From contig NZ_CP006882.1 in NCBI RefSeq assembly GCF_000161795.2, positions 2,046,001-2,110,000 of the forward strand: DNA of 64,000 bases, given 5' to 3'. Below are positions 43,357 to 52,788 of this stretch, one piece after another. The DNA comes from Synechococcus sp. WH 8109 (lineage in GTDB: Bacteria > Cyanobacteriota > Cyanobacteriia > PCC-6307 > Cyanobiaceae). The first letter of the stretch is position 1. The number at the start of each line of letters is the position of its first letter. Position numbers and translations under genes: made by a program. The notes under the pieces were generated by a model. The model worked only from the letters and a program-made list of their open reading frames with translations. It did not search any database and was not told the origin of the DNA.

Positions 43357-45270
43357 TCACTTGGTCTCGGTGAATTCCGCGTCAATGACGTCGTCACTGG
43401 CATCGCCACCACCGGCGTTGGCACCGGCACCGGCGTCAGCACCAGGCGCACCAGCATCAGCTGCAGCCCCTTCCTGCTGATAGACGGAAGCGCCCACGGT
43501 GTAGAGCTCCTGCTGCAGTTCCTCCAGCAGGGTCTTCATCGCGTCGTAGTCGTCCTTCTCGGTGGCTTCCTTGAGCTTGAGGCGCTTCTCCTCCAGCTTC
43601 GCCTTGGCGTCGGCATCAACCTTGTCGCCCAGTTCTCCCATCTGCTTTTCAGCCTGGTAAACGAGGGTTTCGGCCTGGTTCTTGAGGTCGATCTTTTCGC
43701 GCTTCTCCTTGTCAGCGCTGGCGTTGGCCTCGGCGTCCTTAACCATCTTGTCGACCTCGGAATCCGAGAGGGTCGACGCGCCGGTGATCGAAATGGACTG
43801 CTCTTTGCCGCTGCCCTTGTCCTTGGCGGTGACGCTGAGGATGCCGTTGGCGTCGATGTCGAAGGTCACTTCGATCTGAGGCACGCCACGGGGAGCCGGG
43901 GGGATGCCATCGAGACGGAAGGTTCCAAGCGACTTGTTATCAGACGCCATCTCGCGCTCACCCTGGAGCACGTGGATTTCCACATTGGTCTGACCATCCA
44001 CAGCCGTGGAGTAGGTCTCAGTCTTCTTGGTGGGAACAGTGGTGTTACGGGTGATCATCTTGGTCATCACGCCACCGAGGGTCTCCACACCCAGTGAGAG
44101 GGGCGTGACGTCGAGCAGAAGGATGTCCTTCACCTCGCCGGCCAGCACACCGCCCTGAATGGCAGCACCGACAGCCACCACCTCATCGGGGTTCACCGTC
44201 TGGTTAGGGTCTTTGCCGGTGATGCGCTTCACCAGTTCGAGCACGGCCGGGATGCGGGTGGAACCACCCACCATCACGATTTCGTCGAGCTCGCCGGAGG
44301 AGAGCTTGGCGTCCTTGAGAGCCTGCTCCACAGGCATGGCGCAGCGGTCGATCAGCTTGGAGGCCAGTTCCTCGAACTTGGCGCGGGTGAGGGTGAGGTC
44401 CAGATGCTTGGGACCCTCAGGCGTGGCCGTGATGAATGGCAGGTTGATCTCGCTCTGGGTGGCGTTGGACAGCTCAACCTTGGCTTTTTCAGCGGCTTCG
44501 GTGAGGCGTTGCAGGGCCTGCTTGTCCTGACGCAGATCGATGCCTTCGTTGGATTTGAAGGTCTCGGCCAGGTGATCAACGATCACCTTGTCGAAGTCGT
44601 CACCGCCGAGGTGCGTGTCACCAGCGGTGGACAACACCTCGAACACGCCGTCGCCAACTTCCAGGACGGAAACGTCGAAGGTGCCGCCGCCCAGGTCGAA
44701 GACAAGAATGCGCTCGTTGCTCTTCTTGTCGAGGCCATAGGCCAGAGCCGCAGCGGTGGGTTCATTGATGATACGCAGCACCTCAAGGCCAGCGATCTTG
44801 CCGGCGTCCTTGGTGGCCTGGCGCTGGGAGTCGTTGAAATAGGCCGGAACGGTGATCACCGCTTGGCTGACGGTTTCACCGAGGTACTTACCGGCGTCCT
44901 CTGCCAGCTTGCGCAGCACCTGGGCGGAAACCTCTTCAGGCGCAAATTGCTTATCGAGAACCGGGCATTTCACCTTCACGTTGGATCCGGCCTTCTCAAC
45001 GCCGTAGCTCACCTCTTTCGACTCCTCATTCACCTCATCAACGCGACGGCCGATGAAACGCTTGACGGAATAGAAGGTGTTGTCTGGGTTCATCACCGCC
45101 TGACGTTTGGCGATCTGACCCACCAGCTGATCCTGGTTCTTGGTGTAAGCAACCACGGAGGGCGTGGTGCGGAAGCCCTCGGCGTTCGCGATCACGGTGG
45201 GCTTGCCGCCCTCCATCACGGAAACACAGCTGTTCGTGGTGCCAAGGTCAATGCCGACAACCTTGCCCAT
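43357..45270 (-). CDS. dnaK: Chaperone DnaK (Hsp70, 637 aa)
   Basis: Starts [20 protein letters not shown]. It has [17 protein letters not shown], the nucleotide-binding phosphate loops [14 protein letters not shown] and [10 protein letters not shown], the linker [13 protein letters not shown], and a substrate domain ending in an Ala/Gly-rich tail with DVIDAEFTE, the usual C-terminal end. It is a full-length cytoplasmic Hsp70 and may be one of several DnaK paralogues in the genome. No dnaJ or grpE is adjacent, and no CIRCE-like repeat is seen upstream. Confidence 0.96.
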   Translation of the reverse strand: MGKVVGIDLGTTNSCVSVMEGGKPTVIANAEGFRTTPSVVAYTKNQDQLVGQIAKRQAVMNPDNTFYSVKRFIGRRVDEVNEESKEVSYGVEKAGSNVKVKCPVLDKQFAPEEVSAQVLRKLAEDAGKYLGETVSQAVITVPAYFNDSQRQATKDAGKIAGLEVLRIINEPTAAALAYGLDKKSNERILVFDLGGGTFDVSVLEVGDGVFEVLSTAGDTHLGGDDFDKVIVDHLAETFKSNEGIDLRQDKQALQRLTEAAEKAKVELSNATQSEINLPFITATPEGPKHLDLTLTRAKFEELASKLIDRCAMPVEQALKDAKLSSGELDEIVMVGGSTRIPAVLELVKRITGKDPNQTVNPDEVVAVGAAIQGGVLAGEVKDILLLDVTPLSLGVETLGGVMTKMITRNTTVPTKKTETYSTAVDGQTNVEIHVLQGEREMASDNKSLGTFRLDGIPPAPRGVPQIEVTFDIDANGILSVTAKDKGSGKEQSISITGASTLSDSEVDKMVKDAEANASADKEKREKIDLKNQAETLVYQAEKQMGELGDKVDADAKAKLEEKRLKLKEATEKDDYDAMKTLLEELQQELYTVGASVYQQEGAAADAGAPGADAGAGANAGGGDASDDVIDAEFTETK

Positions 45271-45386
45271 AGGTGCCCACCTCCAGAAATGGTGATTTGA
45301 ATGGGCTCATCCTCCACAGCAGACCCGGTGACAGGCGAGGTGTGGTTCCCGAACAGGCAGGCTGGTGGAGCGATCCGGCCCTGGCA

Positions 45387-46256
45387 ATGATGAACGGCGG
45401 CACCAGCCTTGTGGGCCTGCTTGGCAATCCAGTGCGCCACTCGCTTTCGCCGGTGATGCAGAACGCCGCCCTCGAAAGCATGGGGCTCAACTGGCGCTAC
45501 CTGGCCCTGCCCTGCACAAGCGAAGGCCTTGATCAAGCGTTGAACGGTCTAAGGGCCGTTGGCTGCCAGGGCCTCAACGTCACCATCCCCCACAAACAAG
45601 CCATCGCCGAGCTCTGCGAAGAGCTGAGCCCGCTAGCGAAACGGCTCGGTGCCGTCAACACCCTGATTCCGGGAGCGGGCGGTGGCTGGTTCGGCACCAA
45701 CACCGACGTGGAGGGCTTTCTGACACCCCTCGGTGCCAACGACACCTGGGCAGGACTCCACGCCGTAGTGATCGGCTGCGGCGGATCAGCTCGAGCTGTG
45801 GTCGCCGGTCTGCAGACCCTGGACCTCAGCAGCATCACCGTAGTGGGACGGCGAAGCGAGGCACTGCAAGCCTTCATCACTGATCTGCAGCAGAGCCACG
45901 CCCCCCTGACAGCCTGTCTCAACAACGCTGTTCAGCTCAACGAGAGCGTGGCTCAAGCGGCTCTCGTGGTGAACACCACCCCGGTGGGCATGGCCCAGCA
46001 CGGTGACCCCGAGGCGATGCCACTGGGGGCAGAGCTCTGGACAGACCTGAACGAAGACACGGTGTTGTACGACCTGATCTACACACCAAGGCCCACCAAC
46101 TGGCTCGCCGCTGGGCAACAACGGGGCCACCGCTGCATCGATGGTCTCGAGATGCTGGTGCAGCAAGGCGCTGCCTCACTACGGCTGTGGAGTGGACGTA
46201 ACGACGTTCCTGTCGCGGCGATGCGCAGCGCCGCCGCCACTGCTCTTGCGACCTAA
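45387..46256 (+). CDS. aroE: Shikimate dehydrogenase (289 aa)
   Basis: Reduces 3-dehydroshikimate with NADPH. GNPVRHSLSPVMQNAAL is at the N-terminus; the catalytic Lys and Asp lie in NVTIPHKQAI and NTDVEGF. The NADPH loop is VIGCGGSARAVVAGL, and GAVNTL and NTTPVGM are also present. I start at ATG 45387; a further ATG is the next codon. It diverges from dnaK. The DAHP synthase of the same pathway is elsewhere in the window (32764). Confidence 0.94.
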   Translation: MMNGGTSLVGLLGNPVRHSLSPVMQNAALESMGLNWRYLALPCTSEGLDQALNGLRAVGCQGLNVTIPHKQAIAELCEELSPLAKRLGAVNTLIPGAGGGWFGTNTDVEGFLTPLGANDTWAGLHAVVIGCGGSARAVVAGLQTLDLSSITVVGRRSEALQAFITDLQQSHAPLTACLNNAVQLNESVAQAALVVNTTPVGMAQHGDPEAMPLGAELWTDLNEDTVLYDLIYTPRPTNWLAAGQQRGHRCIDGLEMLVQQGAASLRLWSGRNDVPVAAMRSAAATALAT

Positions 46257-46281
46257 GGTCCCAACAATCCCTAGCTCCAAC

Positions 46282-46758
46282 GTGCAGATTCCTCTCTGGC
46301 AGCGGCTGCTTGCACCGCTGGTGTACCTGCTCCCCTGGAGTGACGCCATTCCCTTTGGCCTCGGGGCTGACGGCGTGTTCAACCAGATCCCGTTGCTGAG
46401 ACTGCTGATCGTTCCCGTGGTACCGCTGATCCAATTGAATCGGGGGGTTCCCTTCGGTGGCCTGCTGCTGTTCTTCGTGCTGTTTCTGGCGGTGGTGCGG
46501 AATCCGGCAGTTCCCTACTTCGTACGCTTCAACACCCTGCAGGCCCTGCTCACCGACATCGTGATCGTTGTGCTGAGCTTCGCTTTTGGGATCCTTCTCC
46601 AACCCATGGCCGGAGGCAGCCTACTGCTGAGCACCCTGTCCAGCACGGTCGTGGTGGCTGTGCTGGCGATCCTTCTGTTCGCCTTAGTGGAGTGCTGGCG
46701 CGGACGCGAACCCGATCTGCCTGGCATCAGCCAAGCCGTACGCATGCAGCTCTACTGA
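46282..46758 (+). CDS. Tic20-like membrane protein (158 aa)
   Basis: GTG start, product VQIPLWQRLLAPLVYLLPWSD, with four hydrophobic segments and the Tic20-family segments FGLGADGVF and VRFNTLQALLTDI. In chloroplasts Tic20 is part of the inner-envelope import channel; the cyanobacterial role is not settled. A 25-base gap follows aroE on the same strand, and rpsF begins about 80 bases after it. Confidence 0.82.
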   Translation: MQIPLWQRLLAPLVYLLPWSDAIPFGLGADGVFNQIPLLRLLIVPVVPLIQLNRGVPFGGLLLFFVLFLAVVRNPAVPYFVRFNTLQALLTDIVIVVLSFAFGILLQPMAGGSLLLSTLSSTVVVAVLAILLFALVECWRGREPDLPGISQAVRMQLY

Positions 46759-46799
46759 AGCTTTGGGGGCACGCCAGGAGATAAGGTGTTGGATCCGTC

Positions 46800-46815
46800 G
46801 CTCACTCCGGTGAGC
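46800..46815 (+). promoter_or_regulatory. Hairpin in rpsF leader
   Basis: GCTCAC/GTGAGC stem with TCCG loop, starting 39 bases before the rpsF ATG. S6:S18 autoregulatory leaders of bacteria contain a CCG in a similar hairpin; the loop CCG makes this a candidate, but the rest of the known motif is not verified. Confidence 0.3.
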
Positions 46816-46838
46816 CTGATGCCCCTTCGGTGCTGCCC

Positions 46839-47213
46839 ATGACGCACGATCCGTATTACGAAACCATGTACATCCTTCGTCCGGACATTCCGGAGGAGGA
46901 GGTTGAAAGCCATCTCAACAAGTACCGCGACATGCTCGTGGAAGCTGGTGCCGACGTGCTGGACAACCAGATGCGTGGCAAGCGCCGTCTGGCCTATCCG
47001 ATTGCTAAGCACAAGGAAGGCATCTACGTGCAACTGAGCCACAACGGCGATGGCCAGCACGTTGCTGTTCTGGAGAAGGCGATGCGCCTCAGTGAGGACG
47101 TGATCCGCTATCTGACCGTGAAGCAGGAAGGTCCCCTTCCAGCACCTCGGGTGATGCCGGGCAGCGAAGCTGCTCAACAGCAACAAGCCGAAGCCGCTGC
47201 ATCAGCTGACTGA
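46839..47213 (+). CDS. rpsF: 30S ribosomal protein S6 (124 aa)
   Basis: Starts [16 protein letters not shown]; the ribosomal S6 core ([35 protein letters not shown]) is complete. The C-terminal tail is Gln/Ala-rich and variable. A nearby upstream in-frame TTG is not needed. S18 (rpsR) is not adjacent, unlike in many bacteria. Confidence 0.95.
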   Translation: MTHDPYYETMYILRPDIPEEEVESHLNKYRDMLVEAGADVLDNQMRGKRRLAYPIAKHKEGIYVQLSHNGDGQHVAVLEKAMRLSEDVIRYLTVKQEGPLPAPRVMPGSEAAQQQQAEAAASAD

Positions 47214-47230
47214 TCAGCATTGTTGGATTC

Positions 47231-47599
47231 GTGGGTGGGCGATACCGTCCGCCCATTGATTCGAAAACGACCACTCTGCTAACTGAACCTGTCTGGAACG
47301 AGCGTCATGGCGACGCTGAAGTCACTCGGTTGCTGAAACAAAGAATTTCAGAGCTCGAGGTCGAGATCGAGGCCTACAACGAGCTTTTGGCCGAACTACC
47401 GGACGTCTTTGAACGACGTTTCCAACAGCGGCTTGATCCGTTGATAGAGCGTTATCAACCGCTGGCTGAACAGGTTGATCAAGACCAAATCGAATGGCCT
47501 CAGCAAGCCCTGCCTGGAAGCTCAGAACCGGACAACATTGTGCGTTGTCTGGTTCTGAGGCTCCTCAACTTCCTGCAGAAGCGCCAGCGCTCAGCTTGA
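47231..47599 (+). CDS. Coiled-coil protein of unknown function (122 aa)
   Basis: Predicted helical: [34 protein letters not shown] (about residues 31-64) has strong heptad character and is followed by [20 protein letters not shown] start 17 bases after rpsF. It overlaps the convergent argG end by nine bases. Not recognised. Confidence 0.6.
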   Translation: MGGRYRPPIDSKTTTLLTEPVWNERHGDAEVTRLLKQRISELEVEIEAYNELLAELPDVFERRFQQRLDPLIERYQPLAEQVDQDQIEWPQQALPGSSEPDNIVRCLVLRLLNFLQKRQRSA

Positions 47600-48802
47600 A
47601 CGGCGCTGGGATGCTGACCAGAGCCGAGTCGGCAGACCCCAAACGTAGATAAAGCCCTCTGCAGCTTGGTGATCGAACTGATCCTCACTTCCATAGGAAG
47701 CCATTTCGGGGACATAAAGGCTGCTGTCTGCTGAGCCGCGGCCGGTAACCGTGGCCGTTCCTTTGTGCAGCCGGAGACGAACGACACCATTGACAGTGGT
47801 CTGGGTGCGGTCCATGAAGCCGTCCAGAGCATCTTTGAGGGGGCCAAACCAAAGGCCCTGGTAGACGAGGTCGGCCCACTGCATTTCCAACTGCCGCTTG
47901 CTGCGCAACACATCGGCGGCCAGCGTCAGGCTTTCCAGTTCCTGGTGGGCCTGGATCAACAGCAAAAGGCCGGGCGTTTCGTAGATCTCCCGGGATTTGA
48001 TGCCCACCACCCGGTTCTCGATCATGTCGAGACGCCCAATGCCATGGGTCCCCGCCAGACGGTTGGCTTCACGGATTAAGGCCACCGGATCCAGCTGCTG
48101 ACCGTTGATCGCCACAGGATTGCCTGCTTCAAAAGCAATCTCGATCTGTTCGGCGCCATCCGGAGCAGCCTCCACCGATCGCGTCATCGCAAACACCTCC
48201 TCCGGCGGAGCCACCATCGGGTCTTCAAGTGGTCCGGCCTCAATGCTGCGGCCCAGCAGATTGAGATCGATCGAATAGGGCGACTTCTTGCTTACCGGTG
48301 CGGGCAGACCAAAGCGTTCGCCGTAGGCGATGGTCTCCTCACGGCTCATGCCCCACTCGCGGGCTGGGGTGAGCACCTTGAGGTCCGGTGCCAATGCAGC
48401 GATAGCCACATCGAAACGCACCTGATCATTGCCTTTGCCTGTGCATCCATGGGCGACAGCATCGGCACCCACTTCCCGGGCCACCTCAACCAGGCGCTTC
48501 GCGATCAGAGGCCTCGCCAGGGCCGTGGAGAGGGGGTAACGGCCTTCGTAGAGGGCATTGGCACGAATCGCCGGAAAGGCGAAATCCTTGATGAAGGGCT
48601 CGATCAGATCTCCCACCAGCGACTGACTGGCACCGGCATCCAGCGCTTTTTGACGAATCGGCTCCAGCTCATCGCCCTGGCCGAGATCAGCGGCAAAGGT
48701 GATCACTTCATCAACACCCCATTCCTGCTTGAGGTAAGGGATGCAGACACTGGTATCCACTCCCCCGGAATAGGCGAGTACCACCTTCTTGGCGCGGCCC
48801 AT
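47591..48802 (-). CDS. argG: Argininosuccinate synthase (403 aa)
   Basis: Joins citrulline and aspartate using ATP, the penultimate arginine step. The N-terminus has [14 protein letters not shown] (the PP-loop), then [26 protein letters not shown] is at about 115 and [11 protein letters not shown] near 180. Start ATG 48802, with AGGAG upstream; a TTG one codon earlier is not needed. The stop of the small upstream gene overlaps its start as TGATG, so the two are coupled. Confidence 0.96.
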   Translation of the reverse strand: MGRAKKVVLAYSGGVDTSVCIPYLKQEWGVDEVITFAADLGQGDELEPIRQKALDAGASQSLVGDLIEPFIKDFAFPAIRANALYEGRYPLSTALARPLIAKRLVEVAREVGADAVAHGCTGKGNDQVRFDVAIAALAPDLKVLTPAREWGMSREETIAYGERFGLPAPVSKKSPYSIDLNLLGRSIEAGPLEDPMVAPPEEVFAMTRSVEAAPDGAEQIEIAFEAGNPVAINGQQLDPVALIREANRLAGTHGIGRLDMIENRVVGIKSREIYETPGLLLLIQAHQELESLTLAADVLRSKRQLEMQWADLVYQGLWFGPLKDALDGFMDRTQTTVNGVVRLRLHKGTATVTGRGSADSSLYVPEMASYGSEDQFDHQAAEGFIYVWGLPTRLWSASQRRSS

Positions 48803-49035
48803 CAATGGGTCTCCTGATCACAATCGTCTGATTCTCTCGTCTCGCCGGCCGCCACGTGTGGAGAAGCCACAAGCACCCATGCAGCCAACGCCGCAGCAGG
48901 GAAAAAGACCAGCAGCAGCGCCAGGGTCCAAGAGGTCTGCAACGGTTCAGGCCGCTGCAAACCCCACCAGTGCAGACCAGCACTGATGATCAGGGCCAGA
49001 CCCCACAGAAGAACGAGCAGCGCAGATTTGTTCAG
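48802..49035 (-). CDS. Small membrane protein coupled to argG (77 aa), apparent CTG start
   Basis: Two hydrophobic segments (about residues 5-24, [15 protein letters not shown], and 36-58, [21 protein letters not shown]) and a hydrophilic Asp/Glu-rich C-terminus. Stop and argG start overlap (TGATG). Upstream of the CTG at 49035 I find no ATG, GTG or TTG in this frame before the divergent gene, and CTG-AAC is the only plausible initiation codon. The codon context resembles two other CTG-AAC genes in the window, but no clear SD is present. Not recognised. Confidence 0.5.
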   Translation of the reverse strand: MNKSALLVLLWGLALIISAGLHWWGLQRPEPLQTSWTLALLLVFFPAAALAAWVLVASPHVAAGETRESDDCDQETH

Positions 49036-49094
49036 TGGCGGATCAAAAACAGCACATGGTCTATCTTGGTTGATTGGCCCGCGTCCCTCCCTGC

Positions 49095-49364
49095 ATGAGC
49101 GCTCTGGTTGATTTAAACGCCCTGGACAGCGTCAACCCGTCCCTCACCCGCTACGGGCGCCGCGACCCTGCACCCGTGCTGCCCCTGCGTGAGGAGCCTG
49201 ACCTCCTGTCCTGGCTGGAAACCAGCGGCCGTCTCGTTGCCGACGAAGAATCCGGTTCACCCGAAGTGAGCACCGTTGAAGAGGAGGAACTCTCCGCACT
49301 CATGGGTGAGAAGGAGGATTACAACAAGGATGACGAGCAAAACGAGGAGCAGTGGGAGGACTGA
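49095..49364 (+). CDS. DUF3134-type cyanobacterial protein (89 aa)
   Basis: Starts MSALVDLNALDSVNPSLTRY; NPSLTRYGRRDPAPVLPL and EPDLLSWLE are the features I associate with the DUF3134 family. It ends in a very acidic tail (DDEQNEEQWED). Soluble, no signal; function unknown. An in-frame ATG lies seven codons upstream but adds no family feature. It diverges from the small gene next to argG. Confidence 0.7.
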   Translation: MSALVDLNALDSVNPSLTRYGRRDPAPVLPLREEPDLLSWLETSGRLVADEESGSPEVSTVEEEELSALMGEKEDYNKDDEQNEEQWED

Positions 49365-49435
49365 CGTCCCCCAAGCACTGATTGGTCGCTACTGAGCGAC
49401 TCACCTAGGGTCCCAGCGATCAGTCCAGTGCAACT

Positions 49436-50536
49436 TTGCAATCCACGGATTCGAACCACCGTCCTTGGTGGGAGAACGGCTCATTGAGTGCCAGCTTGCT
49501 GATGCTGGTCGTCTTGATGACTTGCTTTGCAGCAGACAAATGGATCACCAATGCGCAACTGAGCCTGCCCCTCTTGATTTCAGCGGTCATCGCAACAGCC
49601 TCTGCAGCCTTGGGCATTCCCCTTCTGCGTCGCTTGAAGATGGGGCAGTTCATCCGTGAGGAAGGCCCCAAAGCCCATCAGAGCAAAGCGGGAACGCCAA
49701 CGATGGGGGGCCTTCTGGTTGTTCCCGTCGGGGTCATTCTCGGGAGCCTGATCACACGGGACGCTGTGGCGTCACAACAACTGCTCAGCCTGGCAGCCCT
49801 GACCCTGACGTTCATGCTGATCGGCGGCATCGATGACTGGAGCAGCCTCACCAAACACACCAATGCTGGCCTTACGGCACGAGGAAAATTGCTGCTGCAA
49901 GCCATGGCAGCCGCAGCCTTTCTAGCCATCGCTGCCTGGCAGGGCTGGATCAGCAGCAGCATTGCCCTGCCCTTTGGCCTTGAACTGCCCTTAGGGCTTC
50001 TGATCTGGCCGCTGGGCCTGTTTGTCGTTCTGGCGGAGAGCAACGCCACCAACCTCACCGATGGCCTGGATGGCTTGGCCAGCGGTTGCGGAGCACTGGT
50101 GTTTACCGGTCTGGGACTTCAACTGATGCTCCGAGGAGACAACGGAGATCCCGCCTTGGCTGGCTTCTGCATGACCATGGCCGGAGCATGGCTTGGGTTT
50201 CTGGTGCACAACCGAAACCCTGCTCGGGCCTTCATGGGCGACACGGGATCCCTGGCGATGGGAGCCGCCCTCAGCGGTTTGGCTCTGTTGTCCAACAGCC
50301 TCTGGCCCCTGCTGGTGATGGGAGGCGTCTTCGTCGCGGAATCCCTCTCCGTGATCATCCAGGTCTGGGTGTTCAAAACCACAAAAGGCCCTGATGGTCA
50401 GGGGCGACGCGTGTTCCGCATGGCGCCACTGCATCACCATTTTGAGCTGGGAGGCACTGATGAACGAAGCGTGGTGCCTGCGTTCTGGCTGGTCACAGCA
50501 GGGCTTGTGCTCCTCGGACTGGTGCTGCGTCCCTGA
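49436..50536 (+). CDS. mraY: Phospho-N-acetylmuramoyl-pentapeptide-transferase (366 aa)
   Basis: Makes lipid I of peptidoglycan. Membrane protein with about ten helices and MraY marks: [11 protein letters not shown] (about residue 85), [12 protein letters not shown] (about 205), [11 protein letters not shown] and HHHFELGG near the C-terminus. It begins at TTG 49436; no usable ATG lies close by. In this genome it is alone, not in a dcw cluster. Confidence 0.94.
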   Translation: MQSTDSNHRPWWENGSLSASLLMLVVLMTCFAADKWITNAQLSLPLLISAVIATASAALGIPLLRRLKMGQFIREEGPKAHQSKAGTPTMGGLLVVPVGVILGSLITRDAVASQQLLSLAALTLTFMLIGGIDDWSSLTKHTNAGLTARGKLLLQAMAAAAFLAIAAWQGWISSSIALPFGLELPLGLLIWPLGLFVVLAESNATNLTDGLDGLASGCGALVFTGLGLQLMLRGDNGDPALAGFCMTMAGAWLGFLVHNRNPARAFMGDTGSLAMGAALSGLALLSNSLWPLLVMGGVFVAESLSVIIQVWVFKTTKGPDGQGRRVFRMAPLHHHFELGGTDERSVVPAFWLVTAGLVLLGLVLRP

Positions 50537-50843
50537 GAGTCGATTTTTTGATCCAATCCTGAGGACAATCATTGAAGTGAGCTGAAGGATTCAGTTGCTT
50601 CAGATCGCCAATGAGATTGAACTTGGTTTCGTACCGAACAAAATCAATACTTCTGAGAAAGATTGATCCTTATGTAGAAAAAATAACTGACGGTTTCAAG
50701 GTTTTTGAGTGACCACAACACAGTGTCTCTATGAAGGGAGGCCTGAACGACATAGCCGGTACTTAGGGGATTGTTGATATCCAGAACGAACGCTTCGCAC
50801 CGCTCATATCCCTTAAAGTCCCTTTTTGGGTTTGCAATGCAGG
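50537..50843. other. Intergenic region of about 300 bases without a clear gene
   Basis: AT-richer than its surroundings. It contains a small perfect hairpin CTGAA-GGA-TTCAG near 50580-50600, and an imperfect stem ATCAAT/ATTGAT near 50643-50667. No ORF with a signal of coding was found on either strand. It may hold promoters for the downstream small genes, or an unrecognised small RNA. Confidence 0.4.
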
Positions 50844-51092
50844 ATGACCTACTTCACCTGGCGTGAATCCGGTCTCACCGCTGACTGCTCAAGCCTCGAA
50901 GCGATGGCTGCCCGCTTTGAGGAATCGGCCAGTTTGATGCGACGCATGTCGAGCGAAGGGTTCCAACTTGAGCGCCATGGAATGGAGCAGCGCATAACGC
51001 ATCCCGATCCCACAGTGTTTGAAGCCTGGGGTTTCGTCAGCGAAGAATCACCGGTCCGCCAACTCACGTTGATCCCCGATCTTCAGAACTAA
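50844..51092 (+). CDS. Small soluble protein (82 aa)
   Basis: Starts MTYFTWRESGLTADCSSLEA. It is a compact alpha/beta-looking protein with an amphipathic helix AMAARFEESASLMRRMSSEG and a mixed C-terminal half. It ends one base before the next gene's ATG (TAATG overlap), so the two are coupled. Not recognised. Confidence 0.65.
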   Translation: MTYFTWRESGLTADCSSLEAMAARFEESASLMRRMSSEGFQLERHGMEQRITHPDPTVFEAWGFVSEESPVRQLTLIPDLQN

Positions 51093-51259
51093 TGGACAAC
51101 CTGCTTGCCAAAACCGCTGAGCTGCTCGCCAACGCCGCTGCGGATCCTGACCGGGTTCTGCGGTGGGTGCTGATCTATTTCGGTGTGTCGTCGCTTGGAT
51201 TCATGGGCGTGTGGCTGATCGGCGAAGTGCGCCGTCAGAGCAGCACCGATTCGAACTGA
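51092..51259 (+). CDS. Small membrane protein (55 aa)
   Basis: Starts MDNLLAKTAELLANAAADPD. A clear single membrane helix is at about residues 26-45 (VLIYFGVSSLGFMGVWLIG), then a basic/Ser-rich tail EVRRQSSTDSN. TAATG overlap with the preceding gene. Probably a partner of the 82-residue protein; function unknown. Confidence 0.6.
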   Translation: MDNLLAKTAELLANAAADPDRVLRWVLIYFGVSSLGFMGVWLIGEVRRQSSTDSN

Positions 51260-51609
51260 GCCCTCAGCGGCTCGCTTCCACCGAGCGCTGACGCCATTGA
51301 GGCGATTGCTCCATCGATTTCAGCTGGTTTGGGCCACTGCCTCGACGGTCTGGCGACGGTTCGAAGGCAAATCAACCGCAGCTCATGCGCAGAGCACTTC
51401 TGTTCACCGGTGCCAGCCTGGAGATCGCCGCTGCTGGCCTCCCCAGCTTCGCCGCTCCCAAGCAAACCGCCCGCACCGTCGCCCGAAACACTGACTCGAT
51501 TGAGAACGCATACTTCATCTAGCGGGACATCGGGCGCTGCACCCCAGGCTGCGGAAAATCTCAGGACTTGCGTTGATTGATGATGCAGGCAGGCCGTTCG
51601 AGGATCACC
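51260..51609. other. Gap upstream of purT, with a doubtful 45-residue ORF
   Basis: No firm gene here. A short plus-strand ORF at 51385-51522 would begin MRRALLFTGASLEIAAAGLP and look like a signal peptide with AAP cleavage, but it lacks other support. The minus strand has an open frame that is mostly antisense to purT. Probably the purT promoter and leader. Confidence 0.35.
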
Positions 51610-52788
51610 ATGCCGTCGTTTCCACGCATCGTGATGCTGCTGGGCAGCGGGGAACTGGGCAAGGAGGTGGCCATTGCTGCCCAACGGCTTGGCTGCCGAG
51701 TGATCGCCTGTGATCGCTATGCCGCTGCCCCGGCCATGCAGATCGCTGACGTGGCCGAAGTGCTGCCGATGACCGATGCCGATGCTTTGCTGGAGGTGGT
51801 CAGGCACCACCAACCCGACGTGGTGATCCCGGAGATCGAAGCACTCGCCGTCCATGCCCTGGCGGAACTCGAACAGGAAGGGATCACCGTGATTCCAACG
51901 GCCCGCGCGACGGCCGTCACGATGAACCGAGACCGCATCCGCGACCTTGCGGCCGATGAACTCGGTCTCCGCACCGCCCGGTTCGCCTATGCCGCCAGTG
52001 CAGAGGAACTCACAGCGGTAGCGGAACCTCTGGGTTGGCCCGTCGTGGTGAAACCGGTGATGAGTTCCTCCGGCAAAGGCCAGAGCGTTGTGACCTGTGC
52101 AGACGATCTGCCCAAGGCCTGGGAGGCCGCCATGGCCGGCGCACGGGGCACCTCAACCCAGGTGATCGTGGAGGAATTTCTCCATTTCGATCTGGAGATC
52201 ACCCTGCTCACCATCCGTCAGCGCAATGGCGAAACCCTTTTCTGTGCACCGATCGGCCACGAACAGGAAGGTGGGGACTATCAATGCAGCTGGCAGCCGG
52301 CTCAACTCACTGATCAACAACTGCGCCAGGCCCAGGCCATGGCCAAAACCGTCACCAACAACCTGGGCGGTGCCGGCCTATTCGGGGTGGAATTTTTCCT
52401 CTGTGGTGATGAGGTGATTTTTTCCGAACTGTCGCCACGGCCGCACGACACAGGCCTGGTGACCCTGATCAGCCAGAACCTGAGCGAGTTCGAACTGCAC
52501 CTTCGGGCTGTTCTCGGTCTACCGATCCCCACCATCACGGCAGCTGATGCCGCTGCCAGCCGCGTGATCCTGGCCCAAACGAACATGGACTCCGTCGCTT
52601 TTAAAGGAGTCGAAAAAGCGCTCACGGAAGCTGACACCCAATTGCTGCTGTTCGGAAAGCCCACAGCCCGCCCCGGTCGGCGCATGGGTGTAGCCCTGGC
52701 AAGGGGAGGAGATCGGAAGGAAGCACAAGCGAAGGCCGACAGGGCAGCCGCCTGTGTGACCGTGATTCCAGGATCATCGGCTGCCTGA
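51610..52788 (+). CDS. purT: Formate-dependent GAR transformylase (392 aa)
   Basis: ATP-grasp enzyme adding formate to glycinamide ribonucleotide in purine synthesis, parallel to folate-dependent PurN. Motifs are IVMLLGSGELGKEVAIAAQRL at the N-terminus, VVKPVMSSSGKGQS, EEFLHFDLEIT and FSELSPRPHDTGLVTL. ATG 51610 is preferred over an earlier in-frame ATG. Its formate may come from PurU (40869). It converges on the sucrose-phosphate synthase gene with a 15-base overlap. Confidence 0.95.
   Translation: MPSFPRIVMLLGSGELGKEVAIAAQRLGCRVIACDRYAAAPAMQIADVAEVLPMTDADALLEVVRHHQPDVVIPEIEALAVHALAELEQEGITVIPTARATAVTMNRDRIRDLAADELGLRTARFAYAASAEELTAVAEPLGWPVVVKPVMSSSGKGQSVVTCADDLPKAWEAAMAGARGTSTQVIVEEFLHFDLEITLLTIRQRNGETLFCAPIGHEQEGGDYQCSWQPAQLTDQQLRQAQAMAKTVTNNLGGAGLFGVEFFLCGDEVIFSELSPRPHDTGLVTLISQNLSEFELHLRAVLGLPIPTITAADAAASRVILAQTNMDSVAFKGVEKALTEADTQLLLFGKPTARPGRRMGVALARGGDRKEAQAKADRAAACVTVIPGSSAA

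Noticed and set aside
51235-51855. Minus-strand open frame upstream of and over purT
   Set aside because: Mostly antisense to purT, with no recognisable domain or start context.
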